Source: Platycnemis pennipes
Taxonomy: Eukaryota > Arthropoda > Insecta > Odonata > Platycnemididae
Direction of reading: 5' to 3'
Length of the DNA stretch: 64,000 nucleotides
Assembly: GCA_933228895.1 (NCBI GenBank)
Contig: OW121850.1
Coordinates: 25,615,773-25,679,772 of the forward strand
Shown: positions 34,400 through 44,639 of the stretch, one piece after another
Layout of the letters: every line of letters begins with the position of its first letter
Numbering within the stretch: the first letter of the stretch is position 1
The notes under the pieces: model-generated
What the model saw: only the letters and a program-made list of their open reading frames with translations
Told to the model about the DNA's origin: nothing
Database searches by the model: none
Translations under genes and position numbers: made by a program

Positions 34400-36570
34400 T
34401 CAGTTTCTCAATATTCTGCATAGCGGAGCGCGGCAACCTTTGATTGAGGAAATTAGTAATGTTTCCCTTCGTAAAAGTTGATGGACGAACTTTGAGTCGA
34501 AGCTAGAAAAGTATAAATATCAATTCGAAATTGCGTGCAAAATTATTTAAGAGGAAGCATTATGTGATACGAAGAGAAGGGAAAAACCGTGTAATACGGC
34601 GCAATATCCTCGAATCTGGGAAACCCAGTGTCTCAGAAAGAACTTTTCTCGTTTTCCCCCGTCAGTAGCCGCAGCTTTCTTCTCAGACTCGGATATTACG
34701 TGGCACGTGCATGTTCATTCCGCGGAGAGGATGTAAATTCCTCCTAATCAGCCTTTCGTGAGTAGTACCGAGTCCCTCGGCATTCCACGTCTCAGCTGAT
34801 TTTCAAAGGGAAGTATTCGAGGCTACCGGGCATCCTTTGAAAGAATCTTTTGTCCAAAAATAACGGGACGAGTTGGCCAAGTTCTCCTCGAGGCTCCGAT
34901 GAATGTGACATAACACGTTGCCCGTGCTGGTTTTCGCTTGCCAAGATGTCCTCCTCGTTTCTATCCTCCCTCGAAGGGAACAACCGTGGCACGACCCTTG
35001 GTCAGCCCTTCCCTGGCACCCAAACACCTGCCTCCACGCCCTCCTTCCAGACACCACGCCCCTCCCTTCCAGGACTCTGATTTTATCCTCTGAAAATAAT
35101 TCCTCCACTGGCGGAAGTCCGAACAGCCAATGAACGCGGAGTATTTTTGATGTGGGCCTCCCATATGTGCAGTGAACAGAAGACTCAGTGCTAAGGAGGA
35201 GAAATGACTTAATTTCTTTCTGACTATTTCTTGTTTTTAGTTTCACCTTTCTAAATATTCTGAAAGAACCGTTTTTGTGATTTTTTTTCCGTAAACTCTA
35301 TCGGTTTACAGGTTCTCCGTCACGGTATGAAAGAAATAAGGAAGTAACTGACAAGTATATAGGTCAAATATTTTACACGGAAAGGCGGAAATGGCCACTT
35401 ATAATCAATTCCGTTATATCCCTGTTGTTTGCCAATGAGTCATCCATTTCTTCTAACTGTGGAAATATTTATTTCACCTTTACAATAAGAGCAGTTGGGT
35501 CCATCAATGATTTCATCGTGATAACTTCTTTTTGGGTTGCCTTTAATCGAGTTCATCTCCGACGTTGATTACTACTGTAAACATTAAAATCACGTAAGGC
35601 CGAATTTCAGGAGATTAGCGTGTGATAAAATATTTGTTCCATTTGAGGAATCAGAGGACACTATTGTGTTATGTGTGGGAAAAAAAGATCTCATCGAAAA
35701 GAAATTTGCCGACGGGTCCATCGTATTACCTGATACGCATGAAAATAATTCACAACTGCCGCTACTGACTTTAATCTGCGATGGGGAACGTTTATGGCTC
35801 GACCAGCAATTGAATCACTCACGCCTGAGCCACCAGTCCCACGCATTTGAGCCAAATGCTTTGGAGTTACACAATCTCTCTGGTTTTTATGACGGCCAGT
35901 CGTTGGAGGAAGAGGAGGACCATAGATGGATGGGCGCTAGGGCTTGAGGGCTTTCGTCGCTGATTTTATCACGGATGAAACCGGTAGCTAAAATTATCCC
36001 GCATTCCCTGTTGCAGTAGTCGAACTTTATATCTCCTCTCTTGGAGATTTATTGGCCCTTCCGGTGTTGTCTCAGTGGTCGAATTAATGACTGTTAGCCG
36101 TTCTGGATTGCGTTCCTGTCCTGTCTTCTCTTTATTCCCGCCCTTGGAGGCAGATTTATCTGGCGTTTTGTTTTACCTGCCCCCCAGTCTCGTTCTTCAC
36201 CCCAGCGCCCATCTGCCGTGGGCACCTCGTCATAAGGCAGCAATCCACGAAAAAGGAGCGGTGTATTTCCGTCCTCTGCGTTCTCTCAGGTTTTCCTCAT
36301 ATCCACTCTCTCTGCCACACCTCATTTATCAGCGCCCGTCACCCACACTCAACGTATCCCTCTTCCCATTCCTCTTGCCTCCACTCCTGCTTATATATGC
36401 TCTTTTTCATCTTCAGTGTTTTGTATTAATTCAATGTTCCCTTTCTCATTGTCAGTCAAAGCTGTCCGGAGATACTTGCTCAATCGTGTACTTTACCCTT
36501 GGTATTGTTATTTGGATAGCTGAAGTTATTATCGCCATTAATATTAGCATGGTGTAGGTACGACTGGATC
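34400..36570. other. No gene recognised; C/T-rich islands at 34870-35100 and 36060-36420
   Basis: Long frames here (147 codons minus at 34803-35246; 160 codons plus at 36075-36557) coincide with the islands, and no domain is recognisable. A decayed tRNA-like segment may lie at 35790-35850 on the minus strand. Confidence 0.4.
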
Positions 36571-36587
36571 AGCTTACTTTTTACCTG

Positions 36588-36680
36588 GTCCACCGTTTAA
36601 CGTTCCATCCAACGGACGGAGTACTGTACTTGAAGTTCTCTCATCACAGTACATAAGTGGGAACCGTATTTCACCTGGAA
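36588..36680 (-). repeat. SINE family A, partial copy
   Basis: TTTAACGTTCCATCCAACGG at about 36596, then ACGGAGTACTGTACTT and CAGTACATAAGTGGGAAC, match the minus-orientation SINE body at 289-350. Only the middle of the body is present; neither the tRNA head nor the tail was found. Confidence 0.55.
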
Positions 36681-36699
36681 TATCTTGCCTTCGCTGCGA

Positions 36700-39500
36700 C
36701 TTGAAATATTATCAAGGCCTCCGCACCAACCAAATGCTTCGCCTTTTCCTAAGGCAACATTATTAGTTATTAGCTTTCAATATTCCATATGCTGCTTTCA
36801 TTATCAGCTTGATTTAACCTTGGCCTCCACAATACCAAAATAATTCTTCAGAACCTTTAAGTTTTAGATTTTCTAATTTATAATAATACTTGCTTAAGTG
36901 ATGTCTATATTATCGATGGCACAATAAATTTGAAATTAATATACTGATTTTTTCTCGAACTAGCGGACTCAATTTTCTTGCAGACTTTGAAAACTGCGTG
37001 TGTATGTTTTGGGTGTGGTCCAGTCGGAATGAGGAATTCTCCAAAAGTATGTTGATTACTTTTCAGTATTGGGGTAATTAAATATTGACGCAGTATTAGC
37101 TCTCCATAAATCACCTTCAACAGAATAACATAAACAATTATTAATGAAATATTTCATACAATTTCATGAATAATCCTGACAGGACGGAACATTTCTTGTG
37201 TGTGGATAGTTGACGAGAGAATACTACCATTCTTCAAAGCTGCATATTATTTTCGTGCGTAATATTTTAACTTAGTAATGAATTGTACTTGTAATAAACT
37301 GTACTTTTAATACCGTTTTATACTTTTAAAATATCCTCTTGTGCTTGAATTGGTAAATGTGGGAGGAAAGGACTTTAATCTCAGTATGATGGTGAGGTGG
37401 CAGATTATAAATACTCAGTCCTCTGAAACTTGGGCATGTTTCTTCCAGTGTACGGTTCTACATCGTGTGAAACGCAGTTATAAGCCGTCGCCCTATTACC
37501 CATAGTCGCTTGCGAATCACAACGCAGATGCAGGCAGCCTTTAAATCGTCTCTCTCTAAATTCTTTCCAGTCTCAAGGTCTTCCTCTCCTATCCCCCCCC
37601 CTCTCACTGATTCTCCTTCTTTTCTTTCTCTCCTCCCATCTGATCCCTGACTGCCTGCTAATTCTACTTCCGAAGCAATTTATTTCCTCCCTTTTGTTGC
37701 TCTCCATCGTTTGTACTTCATTCGATTTTACTCCTCTTTTCCCTCTCCGACAGCCTCTGCCCCGTCTGGATTTCGTTCCTTTATTCCTCTCTTTGTTTTA
37801 TCTTGTCCCCTTCCAAAACAAAGAGGGGGAGAGGAGGAAAGCGGAGAGGGAGAGAGTTGAAAAGGAAGGGGGTGACCCTTATGCGTCCTTCCTCCTCCTG
37901 ACGCGATAAATGCCTCCTCTGACCCTTTAGACCGTGGCGTAAGGCCTCCTCGATCCACTCAAGGGAAGATCGGCTGGAGATAATTATATTTGTCGTGCAA
38001 GCTGCGGAAGTTTCCGTCTCGAGGTAAAATAATCAGTTCAGGAAGCGGTCTCCAAAGGTTTTCGCTGAAGAAAGCGGGGATTGCTGGGGAGAAAGCATAC
38101 CAGAAACTCGGTTTTGTAGCATTTTGCCTTGATTGGCTTAGTTCTAATTTTTTTTGAAACACGAACTTAGTGAATTTTCATGCCATTCGAATCATTATCA
38201 GTTCCTATGCTCGCAACATCTGGTTTTTGCTCAAATGCCAAGAATGTAATTAAGCATGTTAAAACTATTATTTCTCGCCCTCTTCTATAGGCTTCAACGT
38301 TAAAAAAAATGAGCTATTTATTTAGTCAATTGCAATAAGGTTTCCTCTTCATTGATGAAATGTAGGCTTAAAACTTGAAAAAAAACTCCAATGGGAGATC
38401 CGGAGGAGATGTGGGGAAACGGTTGAAATGTTTATTGGAAATCTGCATGTTTTCTACTGCGCATCTCAAAAATTCTGCTGGTTCCATTGATTCTGAGTGG
38501 AGTTTTCATTGGGATAGTTGAAGTTGTATCCCGCACGACTACTCTATAGGCCATAACTCCTTCACGTGGTTTGACTGAAGATCGATTTATATTCCCACCA
38601 TCTGTAATGTACGTAGCTTGCTTTCAAATCGGATCGAGCACATCGTTTTATTCTCGAACTCTATTCATTGTACTCCCCAGTTCCCTACTGGAAAAAGCAA
38701 TCATATGGCAGTTCGAATCTCTTCGGTACCTTGGAAAATAGGCGAGATTGCAGGGCACTTTTTTTGCGAGATTGGAAAAGATTTACGATCTCGACTCCCT
38801 GCTTCCTGTGACCTCCTTGCCCAGCAGGTGGAAAAATGAGCCTCAATATATTTTGCTTCGTTTGAATCGAATAAGCCAAGTAGAATATTTTTAAACTCCC
38901 CTCCCGGAAGGATCCGGCGTCATTGTAAACAGAAATTGAGTGACGTGATGTTTGGTAATAAGTTGTAAGCTTCTAAGGCTTTTCGCTCAATCTTTCTATC
39001 GTTTGCGTATTAAAGTCAAATTGAAAGAAATAGTGCGTGGCGTAACCTGTTGGGATATGCATGTTTGATTTTTTAATAAGGATATTTGTTAATATTTGCT
39101 TTCACTTGTACCACATTCACATAGTAACTCTCAATTAAATTTAGATAACGCACAAACCTTGGCGCGATTAATTTCTAGGCATTTCAGAAAAGATCGCGAG
39201 GATTCAATGAAAATCTATTTTTATCGATAGGGAATATTCTTTGTCCTACCGATATTTCTTCTCCTCCGATGGGGCATGGTCCGACCACGTAGTTTGGAGT
39301 TCAAGGAGGATAAATGAAGATTGATCGTGGAAATCTAGAACGAGAATGAATTCTGCTCTAAAATATGAACCGTATGCACAAAAATTTACAAAGGTATTAC
39401 CTTGTCAGTCATTACTATACATGAATAAAAAAATTATGACCAGTGCTCTCACATGATACCATCTACCGTGGTGGAAAGGTTTTTCTGTAACTGTAGTAGG
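36700..39500. other. AT-rich stretch with one C/T-rich island, no gene recognised
   Basis: The island is at about 37540-37900 (CCCCCCCCTCTCACTG, then purine-rich GGGGGAGAGGAGG). No domain-bearing frame or RNA gene was seen. Confidence 0.45.
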
Positions 39501-39504
39501 TATG

Positions 39505-39800
39505 TTATGTTTGCTAACTGGGTCCAGCGTTGGGCTACTGACTGGGGTTTCAATCCGGAGAAAGCCTCTTAGGATACGTCTAGTTAAACTTGGGGCTGTG
39601 TGATGTTCCCCGCAACAAGTTCTACAAGGAAACCACTGGTTGCAAAGGGAAAGGATCTACATCCCCTTCTGTAAACTTGAGCAGTGGTTTTCACTCGCCG
39701 TTAGGCTTACTTCTAGTCTGGTGAGTTCAACCATAACCAGACAGACGGACCATGGGGTTGAACATTGGTTGCCTGGTCTTTGCAATCCAAGTTTGTGATA
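39505..39800. repeat. Possible tRNA-like SINE head and unknown repeat
   Basis: GGTCCAGCGTTGGGCTACTG followed by GGGGTTTCAATCCGG looks like a tRNA-like unit with an altered B box. The downstream AAACCACTGGTTGCAAAGGG region reads like repeat DNA but has no second copy in the window. Confidence 0.3.
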
Positions 39801-39954
39801 CCTGTAATTTGTATTTCCTCGTGATATCACGACTCGAACGCCCTCAATCAGCCTGTCTGGGAGGAATCCCCTCCTTCCATTGCATGTTCCCGTGGGGACC
39901 GTGGCTGCATTCGGGAGGAGCTGGGGCAGACAGTCCTCGAACCGTTGTTCTCTG

Positions 39955-40470
39955 AGAGTTCTCCACGCTCTCCACCCCTTTTTCATGCTTATATCTCCTC
40001 CCTCTCGCTTTCCCGTAGCTTCAACCGTGTCCTAATGGGAGCGCACCGCTCCATTATCCCCGCTGCCCCCATCACCATCGGCAAACCGACTAAATGTAGT
40101 ACTAACGCGCAGGTTTTCCGCTGCGCTTGCCGCCCATTCATGCGAACCGATGTTTGCTCTCCACCTCTCTCTCCCCTCAACAGCTGTTGTCGCCGTTTCG
40201 GGGCAAACGCGAGCAGTGCTCCTTTTTTTCTCCGCCGACCGCTCCTTTGCCTCGGTCCCGTGAACAACCCCTTCCCACCGCCCCATTTAAACGGCCTCCA
40301 TATTGTGCACGCTCTCCAAGTCCTCTTCCTTGCATGCTCTCTCCAATGCCCCCCCCCCCCCCCCCCCCCATCACCATTTCTCTCGATCGTTTGTGCACCC
40401 CATCTCGTATCTCGAGCACCATGTCGAGTCGTTCCTCCGCCCCTCATGCCATATTGAGCCTTTCATGCGC
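39955..40470. other. C-rich GC island
   Basis: The plus strand is very rich in C, including 21 consecutive C at 40349-40369. Frames of 150-170 codons are open on both strands (39945-40457 plus, 39989-40447 minus), with Pro/Cys/Ser or Arg/Gly-rich translations. I treat them as by-products. Confidence 0.45.
40349..40369. repeat. Poly-C run of 21
   Basis: Twenty-one consecutive C interrupt a C/T-rich island. The exact length is likely unstable or uncertain, and would shift any frame crossing it. Confidence 0.8.
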
Positions 40471-40854
40471 TCCTATTTCCATTGATGTGTCGCCTACCTG
40501 TTCCCCAGACGTATTGGACGATCAGCTATTTGTTCGATGGTGCGAGGATGGAGTTCGCGTGTTTTTGTTTTTGCATCGGAGAAGTCCGTGCTTGCACTGT
40601 AAAATGTCCTTCCACATTTAGAGCATTATGTAGATCTTCTAATGCTATGATTATAAAAAAAATATCATGGCATTATAGGTGGAGTGAAGTGATCAATATA
40701 ATTTGTAGAATGGAGATTACATACCTACTTCTAAAATAGAAATATGGCATTCTTCTTTGACTATGTTTTCGAAACGTTCCTGAGTTTACGCACTTATTTT
40801 ATGCCATTCCTGAGATATTTCAGTACAGCACAGTAAAAAGAACCCTTTGATAGC

Positions 40855-40957
40855 CTTAATGGCTTAAGCACCTGACCGGAAATTAGCGTGTTTTTTGGTT
40901 CTAGTCCCAGTCAGGATGATTGATTTTTTTCTCTGGGAAAATTCTGCAACTGTGCAA
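40855..40957 (+). repeat. tRNA-derived SINE head, truncated at a LINE
   Basis: TTAATGGCTTAAGCACCTG (A-box-like), GGTTCTAGTCCCAG (B-box-like), then GATTTTTTTCTCTGGG, the same link found after the tRNA head of SINE family A copy 2. The sequence stops matching where the TACATC tail of an antisense LINE begins. Confidence 0.5.
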
Positions 40958-41460
40958 ACATCTACATCTGCATCTACACAATAATACCCTGTAAGCCACC
41001 GCGAGGGTATTTGGCAGGGGGTGAAAATCACCAAGCATGCACTACTAACATGCAAACAAGCAACTATAATGTCACATGCAACTTGATTGTTAGTAATAGT
41101 AAATATAGAATTTAAGGGGTTAATACATGCATCATGCACTACAGAATACTCTAAAATATTTCCCCTACCTAACCCTTTGCTATGCTGCCTATTCTGTTCT
41201 CTTATAGTACGGGGAAAAAATGCCATTTTGAATCTATCGGTACGACAATCTATCTCTCTAATCTTATTTATCTGGTCGAATCTAGCATAATAAGCTGGTT
41301 TTTTTAATATGTGCCTAACATCTTCAGTAAAGCTATCCGATTGAAATTTCTCTAATAGATTTAATCTGTACTTTAACCTACGCTCTGATAATGATTCCCA
41401 CCCTAATTCTTTTATTAATTCTGAAACACTACTCAACCTATCGTAACACCTTTTAACTTT
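40958..41460 (-). mobile_element. 5'-truncated LINE (Jockey/CR1-type), copy 4, diverged subfamily
   Basis: On the minus strand a frame is open from about 41455 down to 40864. It encodes the last part of the RT protein: SELIKELGWESLSERRLKYR, then DVRHILKKPAYYARFD, IREIDCRTDRFKMAFFPRTI. These match copy 1 (SLLNELKWESLSDRRLKFR ... DRFKMSFFPRTI) with many conservative changes, showing a sister subfamily under past protein-level selection. The stop codon position of copy 1 is not conserved, so the frame runs through the UTR and tail. The tail at 40958-40980 reads TACATCTGCATCTAC; the hairpin lies at about 40989-41024. The insertion abuts the tRNA-like SINE head. Confidence 0.8.
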
Positions 41461-41469
41461 CTTGACTCA

Positions 41470-43065
41470 TTTGTCAACTTATGAACTTTGTAGTTAAATT
41501 TTCGATGATGATTTCGACAGGTCAGTGCCCAGCAGGAAAATGTGTACTTGTTTATTTTGACAACTGACATGGCTCTCCTACCACTTTTCTCTCCTTTGCT
41601 CAATTAGACTCCATGGTCTATCAAGTCTCTACATCAGAATCTCCCGTTCGCGTGCGAGCGAATGCTTTTCTCCATCCTTAGTAAGTGCATTGTGTTGTGG
41701 AGTTTCCGAGGTCGAGTGAATAACTCAACCGCATCATTTTTCTGTTGATAGAGTCATTTTTGGCTTCAAATAAAACGAGAATGAATTATGGTCTGCGATG
41801 AAGTTTTTGGGCGCGTTTTGACTCTCTCTCAGCTGCATTTTACGCTCCTCGCCGCTTCCTTCCTTCAAACAATTGATTACTCCGCGCTCGGGTAACTTCT
41901 CGCATGCAATTTGTTCTCAATATTAAGGACTGCATACCACGATTGTTACGATCTATTAGATCGAAGTGAGACGGCATTGTAGTATAGGCAGTTTTGCACT
42001 TGATTCAACAATGGAGGAAGTCTCTTCGGAGACGCTTATCTCAGCCTACGCTGAACGATTTCCTTAGTCCTGGTATTTTGTAGAAAACTACATGGGGGGT
42101 AAAATAAGAAATTTTCATACGCCTTGGCATTCACTGGAACTCCACTGGGCTTGATTCTCGATGAGATGAAATTCGTTTGGTTTAAATGATAGCTCTTGTT
42201 GTCGAAAATTGTTTGGTGAGAAATTGTTTGAGGTGAAGGACCAAAAGGCGTGTGTTAGGACCATACATTCCGTTGTGTGTTTTTGCGCGTATCCACGAGA
42301 TATCATCTGTGGTGGGATTCTGTTTGTAATTAATACTGATAACGGAAGAGTTCAAGTGGGGGAAATCGATAATATGTTTGTTTGCAGTACGTGTAGGGTA
42401 TGCTACTGCAGTGAAATAAATGCGCATACTATCTACATAATGGCACCCAAACCTTATCAGCGATTTCCGATTGTCACATTCGGACTGTCATTGGAATTGC
42501 GAGTGAGTTCAATGACAAATCAGATATCATATTTTGACGATGCTTTTGTGAATTGGTCATTCTTCGCCTTTTGCCGCTTTGTTTGCTCGGCCATCCACAG
42601 AGCATTTTTTTCCGAACGGAAAAAAACGGCATTTTTCTTCCGTGCCTTATTGTAACCCTTGTCGATCACATCTCCCTGGTTCCATTCACGAGGCTATACG
42701 CATGCCGGATATACAACGCGGGTCTTTCGGAGCGTCAACGCGGCGAAAGCCTTCATTCAAACAGTGAAAGCGTACGATATATTTTTTGCTGTCTTGTAAT
42801 CATCGTCCGTCCAAATACACTCTCGAGCAAATACACTCTCGACGGCCTCTATATTTACGGCGCGGCATTGTCCGAATGTGTACCGAGGAGGAGGGCTCGA
42901 ACCAAAGGGTTACTGATCATCCTTTGTGTACCCTGGACCCTTTGTTTTGCACGGCCTTCGCACTCCATTGTCCACTCTGGGCAGAGCACACTGACCCCCA
43001 CTCCCCCGAACAACCCTGCGCATCGGCTCAATCTCATAAACGCCTCCCCTGCTTCGGCCACACAA
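41470..43065. other. No gene recognised; mildly GC-rich from 42650
   Basis: Overlapping plus-strand frames of 148-180 codons occur at 42209-43289. They lack domains, overlap in different phases, and the last crosses into the tandem duplication at 43071, so I do not call them genes. Confidence 0.4.
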
Positions 43066-43070
43066 GCAGG

Positions 43071-44039
43071 GATCGTGTGTCGGCCGTTTGCTTGATTCTA
43101 GGGTGCTTATCTAACCGATTTTTCACCCCGCGATTATTAAGCCCATTTCTTGATCATACCTGCGACACACCCACCTTAATGACCTCACGTGTTGTCATTT
43201 TTCTGCTCGTCTTATGGGTCTACAATCTTTGGGCAGTTTGGCCTCTAAGTGACATCAGGCGAATCCTTAGATGTGATATCTGGGTGTGATTGCATTAACG
43301 AAGTATCGTGTGTCGGCAGTTTTCTTTCTTCTAGGGTAATTGTTTTTTAACCATTTCCCAAACTCGTGATTATTAAGCTCATTTCTTGATCATACTTGTG
43401 ACACACCCACTTTTGATGGCCTCACGTATTATGCATCATATTTTCCCCTTTTGACGGATGGCTTAAGCAGTATATTCGATGAACTAAATCGGAAATCTTT
43501 ATCAGGCCGTATATTGAAATTTAGACCTAATCTTTTAATTAAATTCCAAGATTGTGTTTTCACTGATGACGTTAAAATCATTTTGCGAGCTTCAGTTTAC
43601 TATGGTAGACCATGATGACAAAATTAGAGAAATCGAATGCCGAACCGACAGATTTAAAAAAATCTTTCTTTCCTCGTACAATTAGGGATATGGATTTACC
43701 CAATAGTATAAATACAAGTGTATCAATGGATTGCATAGGTAGGTGCATGTCGGTATAAGGTCTTTAAGCTAACCCAACGAACAGCATGATTTTGTAAGCT
43801 TGATTTGCTATTTCTATTTCTTTTTAAATAGCAAAGTTTAGAATGTCATGACTAATGCTTTTATTTCTTGCTATGTAATACACGTTTGGTGTGAATTCAC
43901 CCCTTGCCATACAACTTTATGGTCTCATTCAGGGGGCTATGTAGATGGTCATGGATTTACAATATTTGGGTGGTTTTGGCTTCTGAGAGAAATCAGGTCA
44001 ATCCTTGGGTGTGATATCTGAATGTTAACGTAGATACGG
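43071..44039. repeat. Tandem duplication (234-bp unit), second unit split by a LINE
   Basis: Unit 1 (43071-43304) starts ATCGTGTGTCGGCCG and contains ATTATTAAGCCCATTTCTTG, CACACCCACC and, later, TCTACAATCTTTGGG and GTGATATCTGGGTGTG. Unit 2 begins at 43305 with ATCGTGTGTCGGCAG and ATTATTAAGCTCATTTCTTG. It breaks off near 43455, where LINE copy 3 begins, and resumes at about 43953 with TTTACAATATTTGGG and GTGATATCTGAATGTT, ending near 44039. The units differ by many substitutions, so the duplication is old. The function of the unit is unknown. Confidence 0.75.
43455..43952 (+). mobile_element. 5'-truncated LINE (Jockey/CR1-type), copy 3, decayed
   Basis: The sequence from about 43462 aligns with the last part of the RT frame of copy 1 (TTGAAATTTAGACCTAATC near 43519; ATTAGAGAAATCGAATGCCG near 43623; CGTACAATTAGGGATATGGA near 43675). 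Frame breaks occur near 43610 and 43660. The 3' UTR is present with an altered hairpin (CCCCTTGCCATACAAC...TTCAGGGGGC) and a shortened tail GCTATGTAGATGG. It belongs to a subfamily distinct from copies 1 and 2 and sits inside the second unit of the tandem duplication. Confidence 0.75.
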
Positions 44040-44391
44040 AATGTTTTGCCGTTGTCTCACAATCAGTCCGGATGATTCGCGGAAAATATTCGTGAAAATA
44101 TCACACGAGAAATGTAACTTTCATAACAATACACACCCTTTGTTGTCGCTGTGCAACTCATGTTTTCATTTGTGGAGAGATGAATGGATTTTTTCAAACA
44201 GCAAATGACGTATTTCGTTCTTGATTAGTCCGAGATGACCGCTTAGCGCTTGTATAGCAATATACGTATCTTGTAGTTCAAGCCTCAGAGCGTGTCCATT
44301 GTCACGAGAAATGTTTATTTTTCAGATTTCTGTGATAACGACAATGAAAATGTTTGTAAGAATGAAGGAATAGAAACACTGCAATGTCCAC

Positions 44392-44424
44392 GACCATGGT
44401 TTCGTTGCGAGGCAACATCATCAG
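44392..44424 (-). ncRNA. Hammerhead-ribozyme-like motif 4 (core complete)
   Basis: On the minus strand: CTGATGA (44418-44424), one extra T, a five-pair stem GTTGC/GCAAC with loop CTC, then GAAACCATGGTC (44392-44403). All conserved core bases CTGATGA, GAAA and the TC before the cleavage site are present, and ACCATGGT is palindromic as in dimeric minimal hammerheads. Flanks pair only partly as stem I (AC before the core with GT after the site, then mismatches). It is the best preserved of the five motifs here. Penelope-like retroelements are the known carriers of this form; no Penelope protein was found nearby. Confidence 0.5.
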
Positions 44425-44490
44425 GTTGCCTTGAAAATTTCTGTGATAATTGAATATGGTCTACTAAGTACTTCTCTCCTTCGTCTGCTT

Positions 44491-44580
44491 TTACATCCAT
44501 GTTATACCCTGTGAGCTACCGTAGGGGTGTGTGGTAGGGGGTTAAGGGTCGCTGTTCATGCACTGCTTACGTGCAATGGA
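44491..44580 (-). mobile_element. LINE 3'-end fragment
   Basis: TTACATCCATGTTATACCC (terminal repeat remnant), GTGAGCTACCGTAGGGGTGT, GTGGTAGGGGG and GTTCATGCACTGCTT show the minus-strand hairpin and start of the UTR. No coding part follows. Confidence 0.65.
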
Positions 44581-44639
44581 GAAGTCTAAAAATTGCTACT
44601 AGTTAATAAAAGCATGTTATATGTGCAATCATTAGTCTC

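Noticed and set aside
39945..40621. 150-170-codon frames on both strands
   Set aside because: They cross a 21-base poly-C run and are Pro/Cys/Ser or Gly/Arg-rich translations of C-rich DNA.
40864..41436. 190-residue protein as a host gene
   Set aside because: It is the end of a LINE reverse transcriptase reading on through its own UTR and tail.
42209..43289. Set of plus-strand frames of 148-180 codons as an exon cluster
   Set aside because: They overlap in different phases, show no domains, and one enters the tandem duplication.
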